NCBI RefSeq assembly: GCF_009707545.1
Contig: NZ_WLYK01000001.1
Location: 930,001 to 994,000 of the forward strand
Direction of reading: 5' to 3'
Length of the DNA stretch: 64,000 bases
Source of the DNA: Nakamurella alba
GTDB taxonomy: Bacteria; Actinomycetota; Actinomycetes; Mycobacteriales; Nakamurellaceae
Below are positions 18,836 to 26,829 of the stretch, in pieces. Every line of letters starts with the position of its first letter. The stretch's first letter is position 1. The notes under the pieces are model-generated. The model did no database searches and was not told the DNA's origin. It worked only from the letters and a program-made list of their open reading frames with translations. A program made the translations under genes and the position numbers.

Positions 18836-19819
18836 GTGAGATCCCCCGTGCCCCGCTCCCGTTCCGGCTGGGTGCCTGCGGCGGAGGACCCGGCCGACGA
18901 TCCCGACAACCGGGCCGATCCGGCCGGCGACGGCCCGGATGTGGGGAACGATCCCGACGACGAACCGGGTGTGGACCCCGACGACATCGACGCCAACGAC
19001 GGCCGGCCCCGGTTCCGGGCCCGCCGGGTCCGGCGGTGGGCCGCACGCGGATCCCGGCTCACCGAGCGCTGGGTGCCGGAACCGTTGCGGGACAGCCGGG
19101 TCGAGCTGTCGAGGCGCGGGAGCACGGTGCTGGTTCTGGTGGCGGCGATCGCCGCGGTGGTGGCCGCGATCGGGGTGTGGCGGTCCCGCCCGGTGCCCGA
19201 GCCCGTCCAGGTCGCCGCACAGATGACCGCCGTCGCCTCCGCACCGGCCGGGCCGTCGGAGCCGGTGGGTTCCGCCGCCGCGGTCGGGACGCCATCGACC
19301 GTCGCCGGGTCCGTCCGGGAGCCCGCGACGGCCGACCCGCCGAGGGAATCCGCGGCCCCGGCGGAGATCGCCGTATCTGTCACCGGTCGGGTACGCCGGC
19401 CGGGCATCGTCCTGCTGCCGGAGGGATCCCGGGTGGCCGACGCCATCGAGGCGGCCGGCGGGCTGCTCGACCCGGCCGACATGACCGGGATCAACCTGGC
19501 CGAACCGCTCACCGACGGCCGGTCCGTGGTCGTGGTGGCCGGCGGGGCCCAGATCACCGGACCCCCGCCGGGCACGGCACCGGGCGGCAGCGGCACCGGT
19601 GCTGCCGATCCTTCCGCTCCCGGTGCACCGCTGGACCTCAACACCGCCGATGTCGCCGCCCTCGACGCGCTGCCCGGGGTCGGCCCGGTCACGGCCGAGA
19701 ACATCGTCGCCTGGCGGGATCTCAACGGGAGCTTCGCCTCCGTCGAGCAGCTGCAGGAGGTCACCGGGATCGGGCCGGCGAAGTACGAGCAGATCGCCCC
19801 GCTCGTCCGGGTCGGATGA
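18836..19819 (+). CDS. comEA: ComEA family DNA-binding competence protein
   Basis: A DNA receptor that in competent bacteria holds incoming double-stranded DNA outside the membrane for ComEC. The 327-residue protein has an acidic, Asp/Pro-rich cytoplasmic N-terminus, one membrane helix at about 96-115, an SLBB domain (about 178-232, VTGRVRRPGIV) and a C-terminal double helix-hairpin-helix (about 268-327, DLNTADVAALDALPGVGP). The GTG at 18836 fits a leaderless transcript; GTG 18848 is an alternative. It overlaps comEC by four bases. The DnaA boxes upstream are unusual. Confidence 0.92.
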   Translation: MRSPVPRSRSGWVPAAEDPADDPDNRADPAGDGPDVGNDPDDEPGVDPDDIDANDGRPRFRARRVRRWAARGSRLTERWVPEPLRDSRVELSRRGSTVLVLVAAIAAVVAAIGVWRSRPVPEPVQVAAQMTAVASAPAGPSEPVGSAAAVGTPSTVAGSVREPATADPPRESAAPAEIAVSVTGRVRRPGIVLLPEGSRVADAIEAAGGLLDPADMTGINLAEPLTDGRSVVVVAGGAQITGPPPGTAPGGSGTGAADPSAPGAPLDLNTADVAALDALPGVGPVTAENIVAWRDLNGSFASVEQLQEVTGIGPAKYEQIAPLVRVG

Positions 19820-22209
19820 GGCAGGCCCGGTGGCAGGAGGAGGAGCAGGCCGCCCGGTGGGACCTGCGGCTGTGGCCCGGCGCCGGGGCCGTCTGGGCGG
19901 CCACCCTGGCTGCGCTCACCGGAGGCGTGGTGATCTGGTGTGCTGCGGTGGTTCTCGGTGTCGTGGCACTGGTGCTCTGCCGCCGCACGGGGCGTCTGGT
20001 GACGGCGACGGGAGCGGTGGCGCTCGGACTCGCGGCGCTCGCGGCCGGGGCGCTCCGCCAGCACGCCGCCGCAGCGGACCCGTTGGTGGAGGCTGCCGCG
20101 GGTGGCGCATGGGTGCGGGTCGAGGGCATCGTCGTGTCGATCCCGCAGGAGGTGACCGGTGGGTTCCCGGCCGCCGACGGCAGCACCGCCCCGCGCCACC
20201 GGGTGGGGATCGAGCCGGAGCGGGTGGTCGTCGGCGGCCTCACCTTCGATCCCGGGGTGCGGGTCACCGTGTTCTCCGACGCCGCCGGCTGGGTGGAGGT
20301 GGTTCCGGGCCAACGGATCTCGACCTCCGGCCGGTCCGCGCCCGACCGGCTGTCCGTGCTGTCGGCAGTGACGGTCACCGCCCGGGACCCGCCGCTGGTC
20401 ACCGGATCGCCCCCACCCTGGCAGCAGGTCGCGGCCGTGGTCCGCCACGAGCTCCGTGCGGTGGCGACGACCCTGTCGGAGTACCCGCGGGGCCTGCTGC
20501 CCGGCCTCGTCGTGGGCGACACCTCGCTCGTGCCGGACGATCTCGAGGCGGCGGCGAAGGTCACCGGCCTCACCCACCTGCTGGCAGTGTCCGGGTCGCA
20601 CTTCGCGCTGGTCTGCGGCCTGACGATGGTGGTGCTGCGCCGCTGGGGACCGCGTCCCGCCGCGATCGGCTCCGTGGCTGTGCTCTGCGGGCTGGTCGTC
20701 CTGGTCGGACCGCAGCCGTCGGTGCTGCGGGCCGCGGTCATGGCCTCGATCGCCACCGCGGCGCTGGTGCTCGGCCGCACCCGGTCGGCACTGCCGGCCC
20801 TCGCCGCGGCGACGATCCTGCTGCTCCTGCTGGATCCGGCACTCGCCGCCTCCGCCGGCTTCGCACTGTCGGTCTTGGCGACCGGGGCGTTGGTGACCCT
20901 GGCGCCGACCTGGTCCCGCGCGCTGCAGCGTCGTGGCTGGCCGGCGGGTTGGGCCGATGTGCTCACGGTGCCGGTGGCCGCCACGCTGGTCACCACGCCG
21001 GTCGTCGCCGGGCTCGGTGGGGCCGTGTCGCTGGTCGCCGTGCCGGCGAACCTGCTCGCGGCACCGGCAGTGGCGCCCGCCCTGCTGCTCGGGTTGCTGG
21101 CCGCCGTGCTGGCACCCTGGTGGCCCGACGCCGCGGTGCTGTGTGCCCGGTGCGCGGCACCACCGCTGGAGTGGATCGCGCAGGTCGCCCTGCAGCTCTC
21201 CCGCTGGCCCGGTGCCGCTCTGCCGTGGCCGGCGACACCGGTCGGGGTCACCCTGCTGACCGGGCTGCTGCTGGCCGGGTCGTTGGCACTGCGCGGGCGG
21301 CGGGCACGCGCCCTGGTGCTGGCCGCAGCGGTCGGGGCGGCCGCGGTCCTGCTCCCGGTCGCGGTGATCCGGCCCGGCTGGCCGCCGGCCGGCTGGATCG
21401 TGGTGGCGTGCGAGGTCGGGCAGGGATCGGCGTACGTGCTGGCCACCGACCGGCCGGGCGTCGCGGTGCTGGTCGACGCCGGACCGGATCCGGTCGCGGT
21501 CGACGGCTGCCTGGACCGGCTGGGCATCGGCACGCTCGCCGCGGTGGTGATCACCCACCTGCACGCCGACCACGTCGACGGGTTGCCGGGCGCGCTGGAC
21601 GGCCGGTCGGTCGGGCTGGTCGCGGTCGGCCCCGATCGCAGCTCGGCGGGGGCCTGGTCGGCGCTCGCCGGGGAGACCGGCGGGGCGGGAATCCCGGTCG
21701 TGCAGTGGGTCCCCGGGCAGCGGTGGCAGCTGGACGGCCTGGAGCTGCAGGTCCTTGGGCCGGATGCACCGGCGCGACCGCCGCCGGTGACCGCGTGGAC
21801 CGACAGCGACCCGGATCATGCCAACGACAACTCCCTGGTGCTGCGGGCGGTGCGCGGCGGCGTCGTCCTGCTGATGACCGGCGACGTCGAGGACGACGCC
21901 CAGCGCGACCTGCTGCGATCGGCCGGGACGGTGCCCGGTGGGCCGCTGGACGCCGAGATCCTGGCGCAACCGCACCACGGCTCGGCCACCTTCCGCCCGG
22001 AGCTACTCGAGGCCGTGACACCCGAGATCTCGCTGATCGGTGTCGGTGTCGGCAACGACTACGGTCATCCGGCGCCGTCCGTGCTGGAGTTGCTGGGGGC
22101 TGCCGGGGTGGCGGTCGGCCGCACCGACCTGGACGGTGATGTCGCGGTCGGTGGCGCTCCCGGTGCACTCTTCGTGGTCCGGCGCGGGCCTGCGCTGCCA
22201 CCGCCCTGA
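19816..22209 (+). CDS. comEC: ComEC/Rec2 DNA-uptake channel with metallo-beta-lactamase domain
   Basis: A 797-residue polytopic membrane protein for single-strand DNA import. The N-terminus has two helices and a DUF4131-like extracytoplasmic domain. The central Competence domain (about 215-490) contains LTHLLAVSGSHFALV and many helices. The C-terminal metallo-beta-lactamase-type domain begins near residue 530 with THLHADHVDG near 579, likely a nuclease that degrades the non-entering strand. ATG overlapping the comEA stop. Complete, with no frameshift. Confidence 0.93.
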   Translation: MRQARWQEEEQAARWDLRLWPGAGAVWAATLAALTGGVVIWCAAVVLGVVALVLCRRTGRLVTATGAVALGLAALAAGALRQHAAAADPLVEAAAGGAWVRVEGIVVSIPQEVTGGFPAADGSTAPRHRVGIEPERVVVGGLTFDPGVRVTVFSDAAGWVEVVPGQRISTSGRSAPDRLSVLSAVTVTARDPPLVTGSPPPWQQVAAVVRHELRAVATTLSEYPRGLLPGLVVGDTSLVPDDLEAAAKVTGLTHLLAVSGSHFALVCGLTMVVLRRWGPRPAAIGSVAVLCGLVVLVGPQPSVLRAAVMASIATAALVLGRTRSALPALAAATILLLLLDPALAASAGFALSVLATGALVTLAPTWSRALQRRGWPAGWADVLTVPVAATLVTTPVVAGLGGAVSLVAVPANLLAAPAVAPALLLGLLAAVLAPWWPDAAVLCARCAAPPLEWIAQVALQLSRWPGAALPWPATPVGVTLLTGLLLAGSLALRGRRARALVLAAAVGAAAVLLPVAVIRPGWPPAGWIVVACEVGQGSAYVLATDRPGVAVLVDAGPDPVAVDGCLDRLGIGTLAAVVITHLHADHVDGLPGALDGRSVGLVAVGPDRSSAGAWSALAGETGGAGIPVVQWVPGQRWQLDGLELQVLGPDAPARPPPVTAWTDSDPDHANDNSLVLRAVRGGVVLLMTGDVEDDAQRDLLRSAGTVPGGPLDAEILAQPHHGSATFRPELLEAVTPEISLIGVGVGNDYGHPAPSVLELLGAAGVAVGRTDLDGDVAVGGAPGALFVVRRGPALPPP

Positions 22210-22280
22210 CGCTGCACGCGCCCGTGGGGGATGCTGGACGCCGGATCGTCCGGCCCGCGGGCGTGGCGGAGGGAGTACGG

Positions 22281-24467
22281 GTGCAGGACACCGCCGGTCT
22301 GCGGTCCGAGGTCAGGGCGCTGGTCACAGCCTGGCAGGACGCCGGTCGGTTCACCCCACGGTGCGACAACTGGCTCCGGGGCTTCGATCCGGAGTTCAGC
22401 GGTGAACTGGCCGCCCGCGGGTGGCTGGGCCTGACCTGGCCGACCGCGGCGGGTGGCGGCGGCCGGCCGAACACCGACCGGTTGGTGCTGACCGAGGAGC
22501 TGCTGCGGGCCGGCGCCCCGGTCGCGGCGCACTGGATGGGGGACCGGCAGATCGGTCCGGCGGTGCTGCGCCACGGCTCGGCGGCGCTGCAGGAGCAGTA
22601 CCTGCCGCGGATCGTCGCCGGGGAGATCACCTTCTGCCTCTGCATGAGCGAGACGGAGTCCGGATCCGATCTGGCATCCGTGCGGACCCGCGCGGACCGG
22701 GTGGACGGCGGGTGGCTGGTCCGCGGCGGCAAGATCTGGACCAGCCACGCGCATCTGGCCTCGCACGCCTACCTGCTGGCCCGGACCGGCGACATCGGGT
22801 CCAAGCACGACGGCCTGTCGGAGTTCGTCGTCGACATGGCGACCCCGGGCATCACGGTGCGGCCGATCCTCGACCTACGCGGCGCGCACCACTTCAACGA
22901 GGTGACCTTCGACGACGTCCTGCTCCCGGCCGAAGCCTTGCTCGGCACCGAGGGGAACGGCTGGACCCAGGTGACCGAGCAACTGGCCTTCGAGCGCGGC
23001 GGCATCGAGCGGGTGCTGTCCAGCTATCCACTGCTGGCCGCGGTGATGGCGGCGCACGAGCATCCGGATCCGGTGGCTGCCCGGACCCTCGGCGCGGCAC
23101 TGGCGCGGCTGGCCGCTCTGCGCCGGGTGGCCCGCGGCGTGGCGGAGATGATCGACGAGGGCCGGGCGCCGATCCGCGAGGCCGCGGTGCTCAAGGACCT
23201 CGGCACCGCGTTCGAGGGCGAGGTGAACGACATCGCCCGCGCCCTGGTAGACATCGAGCCCGACCCGGACGGATCTGGGATCGCCCGGCTGCTCGCCGAC
23301 AACCTGCTGTCCGCACCGGGATTCACCATCCGCGGAGGCACGACCGAGGTGCTCCGCACCATCGTCGCCCGCTCCGCGACCGCTCCCGGTCCGGTCGGCG
23401 GTCCGGAGCTGCGGGCCATGGCCGACGAGGTGCTGACTGGACAGGGCGGGGAACCGGACCGTTCGGTCGGGGACGGCACCTGGCAGTTGATCTCCGATCT
23501 CGGCTGGCCCGGGGTCGGCATCGACGAGGCCGCAGGTGGTTCCGGCGGCTCGATCGTCGACCTGCTGGAGTTGCTCCGGGCGACGGGTCGGCATTCCGTG
23601 TCGATCCCGCTGGCCGAGACCGGCTGGGCGGCAGCACTGCTGGCACCCGCCGGCGGGTTGGTCGGGGACGGCCCGGCGACGGTGGCTCTGGCGAACGCGG
23701 CCCTGCCGGTGCTGGCGGACGGCCGCATCTCCGGGACCGTTGATCGGGTGCCGTGGGGATCGTCTGCAGCCCGCCTGCTCTGCGTGGCCGCGTCGGGTGA
23801 CGGCCCGGTGCTGGTCGGCATCGATCCGGCCGCCACCGGTGTCACCTGGCACCACGGTCAGAACCTGGCCGGCGAGCCCCGGGACGACCTGCAGTTGGAC
23901 GCCGCACCCATCGAGGTGCTCCGGCCGGTCGACGTGGACGTGGTCCGGGCCCGGGGGATGGTGCGACGGACGGCCCAGCTGGTCGGTGCGATGGAGGCCG
24001 CCGTCGACTCGACCGTGCAGCACGTCACGGTCCGGCAGCAATTCGGCCGCCCTCTGGTCGCCTTCCAGGCGGTGGGATCGCAACTGGCGCAGATGATCTC
24101 GGAGCTCGAGCTGGCGCAGGCGGCGCTGCGCACGGTCACCGACAGGATCGCCGACGACGGTGACGGGGGCGCCGTATCAGCAGGCATCGACCGCGACATC
24201 CTTGTGGCCGGGGGCGTCGACCGGGTGCGCGGTGCGTTCGTGGTGGCAGCCACGGCGGCCGGCCGGGTGGCCCGGGCTGCCCACCAGCTGCACGGTGCGA
24301 TGGGCATCACCAGGGAGCACCGGCTGCACCTGTCCACCCGTCGGCTCTGGTCCTGGCGTGACGAGTTCGGCGGACCGGACCGGACCGCCGCGGGCCTCGG
24401 TCGATCGCTGCTGCCGCAGGGCGAGAACGCCGTGTGGGACTGGATCGTGGGCGAGGTGGACGGATGA
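22281..24467 (+). CDS. Fused double acyl-CoA dehydrogenase (FadE34/ChsE3-like)
   Basis: A 728-residue protein holding two acyl-CoA dehydrogenase units in tandem. The first (about 1-375) has CLCMSETESGSDLASV (FAD contact), KIWTSHAH and IRGGTTEVLR. The second (about 390-728) is divergent in its N-terminal half but has VTVRQQFGRPLVAFQ and HQLHGAMGITREH. Such fusions replace the alpha2-beta2 heterotetramers of actinobacterial steroid side-chain oxidation, as in FadE34. The GTG at 22281 is chosen for GGAGGGA six bases upstream. The stop codon lies inside a 15-bp tandem repeat. The substrate is not known. Confidence 0.88.
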   Translation: MQDTAGLRSEVRALVTAWQDAGRFTPRCDNWLRGFDPEFSGELAARGWLGLTWPTAAGGGGRPNTDRLVLTEELLRAGAPVAAHWMGDRQIGPAVLRHGSAALQEQYLPRIVAGEITFCLCMSETESGSDLASVRTRADRVDGGWLVRGGKIWTSHAHLASHAYLLARTGDIGSKHDGLSEFVVDMATPGITVRPILDLRGAHHFNEVTFDDVLLPAEALLGTEGNGWTQVTEQLAFERGGIERVLSSYPLLAAVMAAHEHPDPVAARTLGAALARLAALRRVARGVAEMIDEGRAPIREAAVLKDLGTAFEGEVNDIARALVDIEPDPDGSGIARLLADNLLSAPGFTIRGGTTEVLRTIVARSATAPGPVGGPELRAMADEVLTGQGGEPDRSVGDGTWQLISDLGWPGVGIDEAAGGSGGSIVDLLELLRATGRHSVSIPLAETGWAAALLAPAGGLVGDGPATVALANAALPVLADGRISGTVDRVPWGSSAARLLCVAASGDGPVLVGIDPAATGVTWHHGQNLAGEPRDDLQLDAAPIEVLRPVDVDVVRARGMVRRTAQLVGAMEAAVDSTVQHVTVRQQFGRPLVAFQAVGSQLAQMISELELAQAALRTVTDRIADDGDGGAVSAGIDRDILVAGGVDRVRGAFVVAATAAGRVARAAHQLHGAMGITREHRLHLSTRRLWSWRDEFGGPDRTAAGLGRSLLPQGENAVWDWIVGEVDG

Positions 24468-24550
24468 CGGGTGCACGGATGACGGGCGGACGGATGACGG
24501 GCGGACTGACGACGGGCGGACGGATGACGGGCGGACTGATGACGGGCGCA
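24461..24550 (+). repeat. Six-copy 15-bp tandem repeat over the acyl-CoA dehydrogenase stop codon
   Basis: Six copies of a 15-mer of the form CGGATGACGGGCGGA run head to tail with 0-3 changes each. The TGA stop of the upstream gene (24465-24467) is in the first copy. In one frame the repeat reads TDDGR five times and runs open into the enoyl-CoA hydratase gene, but without a start codon inside. Confidence 0.9.
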
Positions 24551-24606
24551 ATGGCGCGAAGAATGACGGTCGCGGCGCGACGGCTGCCGGTCCGGGCGGT
24601 GGCCGG

Positions 24607-25377
24607 GTGACGACGGACGGGACGCGACCGCCGAAGGTGCGGGCCACGGTGGAGGACGGGCGCTGGACGATCACCCTCGACGACCCGGACCGACGCAATG
24701 CCATCGACGAGGCGGTGATCGAGCAGTTGGGCGCTGCGGTCGACGCGGTGGCCGCCGATCCGTCGGCCCGCACCCTGGTGGTGACCGGTGCCGGTGCGGC
24801 GTTCTGTGCCGGCGCCGACCTGCCCGCGCTCTTCGGCGACACCGACCGCACTGTCGCGCAGACCCGGGACCACCTGCATCGGGTGTACGAAAGCTTCCTG
24901 CGGATCCGGCGGCTGCCGATCCCCACGCTGGCCGCGGTGCAGGGGCCGGCGGTCGGCGCCGGGATGAACCTGGCGCTGGCCTGCGACGTGCGGATCGCCG
25001 GCCCGCGGGCGCGGTTCGCCGCCACCTTCACCCGGATCGGCCTGCATCCGGGCGGCGGGTGCACCTGGTTCCTGGTCGACATCCTCGGCCCGCAGCGCGC
25101 CTTCGCGATGATCATGGACGGCGGAGCGCTCGACGGGCCGGAGGCCGTCGCCGCCGGGCTCGCGCTGCGGGTGGTCGACGACCCGGTGGCGGACGCGCAG
25201 GCCACGGCCGCGCGCTGGGCGGCGATGGACCCGCAGCTGGCCAGGGACGTGAAGAAGGCGGTCGGGATCGCCCGTTCCGGCGGCTTCGACGCCGCCCTGG
25301 AGTTCGAGTCCTGGGCCCAGGCCTCCGCCGCCGGCAAGCCGGAGATCCAGGCGGTGGTCGACACCTTCCGCCGCTGA
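24607..25377 (+). CDS. Enoyl-CoA hydratase/isomerase family protein
   Basis: A 256-residue crotonase-fold protein, normal length. It shows the family strand WTITLDDPDRRNAID, the oxyanion-hole segments TGAGAAFCAGADLP and VQGPAVGAGMNLALACD, and the end typical of EchA proteins. The catalytic acids of true hydratases are not both certain: ARFAATFTRIGLHPGGG carries no glutamate at the usual second site. It may be an isomerase or a variant. The GTG at 24607 is the first plausible start; the frame is open further upstream through a repeat but offers no better start. It follows the double dehydrogenase and may act in the same acyl-CoA pathway. Confidence 0.85.
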   Translation: MTTDGTRPPKVRATVEDGRWTITLDDPDRRNAIDEAVIEQLGAAVDAVAADPSARTLVVTGAGAAFCAGADLPALFGDTDRTVAQTRDHLHRVYESFLRIRRLPIPTLAAVQGPAVGAGMNLALACDVRIAGPRARFAATFTRIGLHPGGGCTWFLVDILGPQRAFAMIMDGGALDGPEAVAAGLALRVVDDPVADAQATAARWAAMDPQLARDVKKAVGIARSGGFDAALEFESWAQASAAGKPEIQAVVDTFRR

Positions 25378-25389
25378 GCGGCCCGGCCA

Positions 25390-25412
25390 CCGGGTGAGTC
25401 ACCGCTCACCGG
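25390..25412. terminator. Candidate bidirectional hairpin between echA-like gene and gdx
   Basis: CCGGGTGAG and CTCACCGG pair over 8 bp with one bulged G and a 6-base loop, between two convergent genes. No T-run. The first 15 bases recur behind holA at 40594-40608. Confidence 0.45.
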
Positions 25413-25428
25413 CAGCGGGACGTCCGGG

Positions 25429-25743
25429 TCAGTGGAGGAGCTTGAGACCGACGACGCAGCCGACGATCCCGAGCAGCAGCAGGATCTTCACCAGCGACAC
25501 GGACTCGGTGCCGGTGACCATGGCGTAGCCGACGGTCAGGGCGGCGCCGATGCCGACCCACACCGCGTAGGAGGTGCCGACCGGCAAGCTGCGCATCGCC
25601 CACGCGAGGCCGGCCATCGAGGCAATCAGCGCGACGCCGAAGACGACAGTCGGTGCGAGGCGGGAGAATCCGGCGGAACGGCCGAGAGCGGTGGCCCACA
25701 CGGCTTCCAGCACACCGGAGACGACGAGAACGATCCAGGACAT
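25429..25743 (-). CDS. gdx: Guanidinium exporter of the SMR family (Gdx/SugE)
   Basis: A 104-residue small multidrug resistance protein with four membrane helices. It carries the essential glutamate E13 in GVLEAVWATALGRS and the GTSYAVWVGIGAA helix of the family. SMR proteins work as antiparallel dimers that exchange substrate for protons. The upstream guanidine-III riboswitch makes guanidinium the likely substrate, so the Gdx subtype is preferred over Qac. The ATG at 25743 has AAGGAG as ribosome site, which can pair with a CTCCT just upstream. Confidence 0.92.
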   Translation of the reverse strand: MSWIVLVVSGVLEAVWATALGRSAGFSRLAPTVVFGVALIASMAGLAWAMRSLPVGTSYAVWVGIGAALTVGYAMVTGTESVSLVKILLLLGIVGCVVGLKLLH

Positions 25744-25749
25744 GACGAG

Positions 25750-25803
25750 CTCCTTGTCAGGAGCCGTCTTGTCGCTGTCCGGGTACGGCAACCCTCGTCC
25801 GGG
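25750..25803 (-). promoter_or_regulatory. Guanidine-III riboswitch with ribosome-site hairpin
   Basis: The reverse strand at 25803-25760 matches the guanidine-III (ykkC-III) aptamer: CCCGGACGAGGGTTGCCGT, then ACCCGGACAGCGACAAGACGG. The CCGG/CCGG and GCCGT/ACGGC pseudoknot arms are intact. Right after it CTCCT and AAGGAG can pair across TGAC, so the Shine-Dalgarno sequence of gdx (25755-25750) is sequestered in one state. This suggests translational control by guanidine. Confidence 0.88.
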
Positions 25804-25911
25804 AACCGGGTTCCCGGCTCGCCTCCACTGTTGCACACGGGGGAGTGGGCGGCCAGGCGGGTGGTGGTGGTTCCGGTCACCACCCGCCTGTTCGGGTCAG
25901 CCCGGATCGGG

Positions 25912-26673
25912 TCAGCCGGTGCTGTCCGGCAGCGACGCCAGCTCGGACCGCACCGCGGCCAGCTGGGCGGCGAGCTCGTCCGCCCGCTGCTGGGCGGCGC
26001 GGCGGTGGTCCTCCAGGTGGGTCTGCACCGCCTGCGTCAGTGGCTCGTTGTCCAGCGTGCGGACGATCTCCCAGACCCGGGCCGGCGACACCGGGGTCGG
26101 CCGGACCACCGTGCGGGCACCGACCTTCGCCTCGATGCGCCAGCTGCCGTTCTCGTCCGGACCGGTGGCGACGGTGATGGTCACCGGCGCGCGTCGGCCC
26201 TTCGTGGCTCCGGTGCGCGGACGGGCGGGCGCCGGGCGACCGGCGGGGGTCTCCGGAGCCGCACCGTCGGTCGCCGGAGCAGGGGCATCCACCGCCGTCG
26301 GTGCGGGTGCCGGTGCGGTGGCCGTCGAACGGGGGAGCGGCCGCCGCGCCGGCTCTGCGTCACCTGCCGATGTGGTGGTCGCACCCGACCCGGCAGCGGA
26401 GTCCGGCGCGGTCGGCACGCCGCGTGCGGGCGGCGCCGACAGGTCGGACGGGGCGAACGGCAGCACGTCCTTCGTCGCGCCGCTGCCCACCTCGACCATC
26501 ACGAACTCGTCGCCGTCCGACGCCGGGTCCCCGATGCGCCGGACCCGACCCACCGCGCCGGCCGGGAACTGGGCGGACGGGCTGACGCCGACCCGCACGG
26601 TCTTGCCGTCGTCGAGCCGCCGGCGCAGCTCCTCGACATCGAGCGGGACGGGCTGGGCGCGGCGTGCTGGCAT
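25912..26673 (-). CDS. Conserved actinobacterial hypothetical protein (DUF6319-like)
   Basis: 253 residues, not recognised with certainty; it resembles proteins annotated DUF6319. An N-terminal segment of about 80 residues (MPARRAQPVPLDVEELRRRL) with a beta-rich stretch is followed by a Pro/Ala-rich linker (about 80-160). A C-terminal domain (about 165-253, RAPVTITVATGPDENGSWRIEAKVG) ends in a helical, coiled-coil-like region with AAQLAAVRSELASL. No signal peptide or membrane helix. The basic RTGATKGRRAP stretch before the second domain might contact nucleic acid; this is a guess. Confidence 0.6.
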   Translation of the reverse strand: MPARRAQPVPLDVEELRRRLDDGKTVRVGVSPSAQFPAGAVGRVRRIGDPASDGDEFVMVEVGSGATKDVLPFAPSDLSAPPARGVPTAPDSAAGSGATTTSAGDAEPARRPLPRSTATAPAPAPTAVDAPAPATDGAAPETPAGRPAPARPRTGATKGRRAPVTITVATGPDENGSWRIEAKVGARTVVRPTPVSPARVWEIVRTLDNEPLTQAVQTHLEDHRRAAQQRADELAAQLAAVRSELASLPDSTG

Positions 26674-26736
26674 GGCGTCATCCTGCCAGCCGCCACCGAC
26701 AGCGCCCGGGAGGCAGGACTTCCGGCCGCGATCAGG

Positions 26737-26829
26737 CCGACAGATCCGACCGACAGATCCGACCGAGATCGGACCGACAGATCCGACCGCGATCCAGCCG
26801 ACAGATCCGACCGGGATCAGACCGACAGC
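26737..26829. repeat. Direct repeat of CCGACAGATCCGACCG over the hemL stop codon
   Basis: The 16-mer occurs exactly at 26737, 26750, 26774 and 26798, with a partial CCGACAG at 26822. The last spacings are 24 bp. The hemL stop (26817-26819 on +) lies in the repeat tract, so the repeat has grown into the end of the gene. Confidence 0.85.

Noticed and set aside
18265-21978. Open reverse-strand frame of over 1200 codons opposite comEA-comEC
   Set aside because: Arg/Gly/Pro-rich shadow with no motif; comEA and comEC on the other strand are certain.
24160-24606. Upstream extension of the enoyl-CoA hydratase frame with TDDGR repeats
   Set aside because: No start codon with a ribosome site lies between the dehydrogenase stop and 24607; the peptide repeat is a by-product of the DNA repeat.
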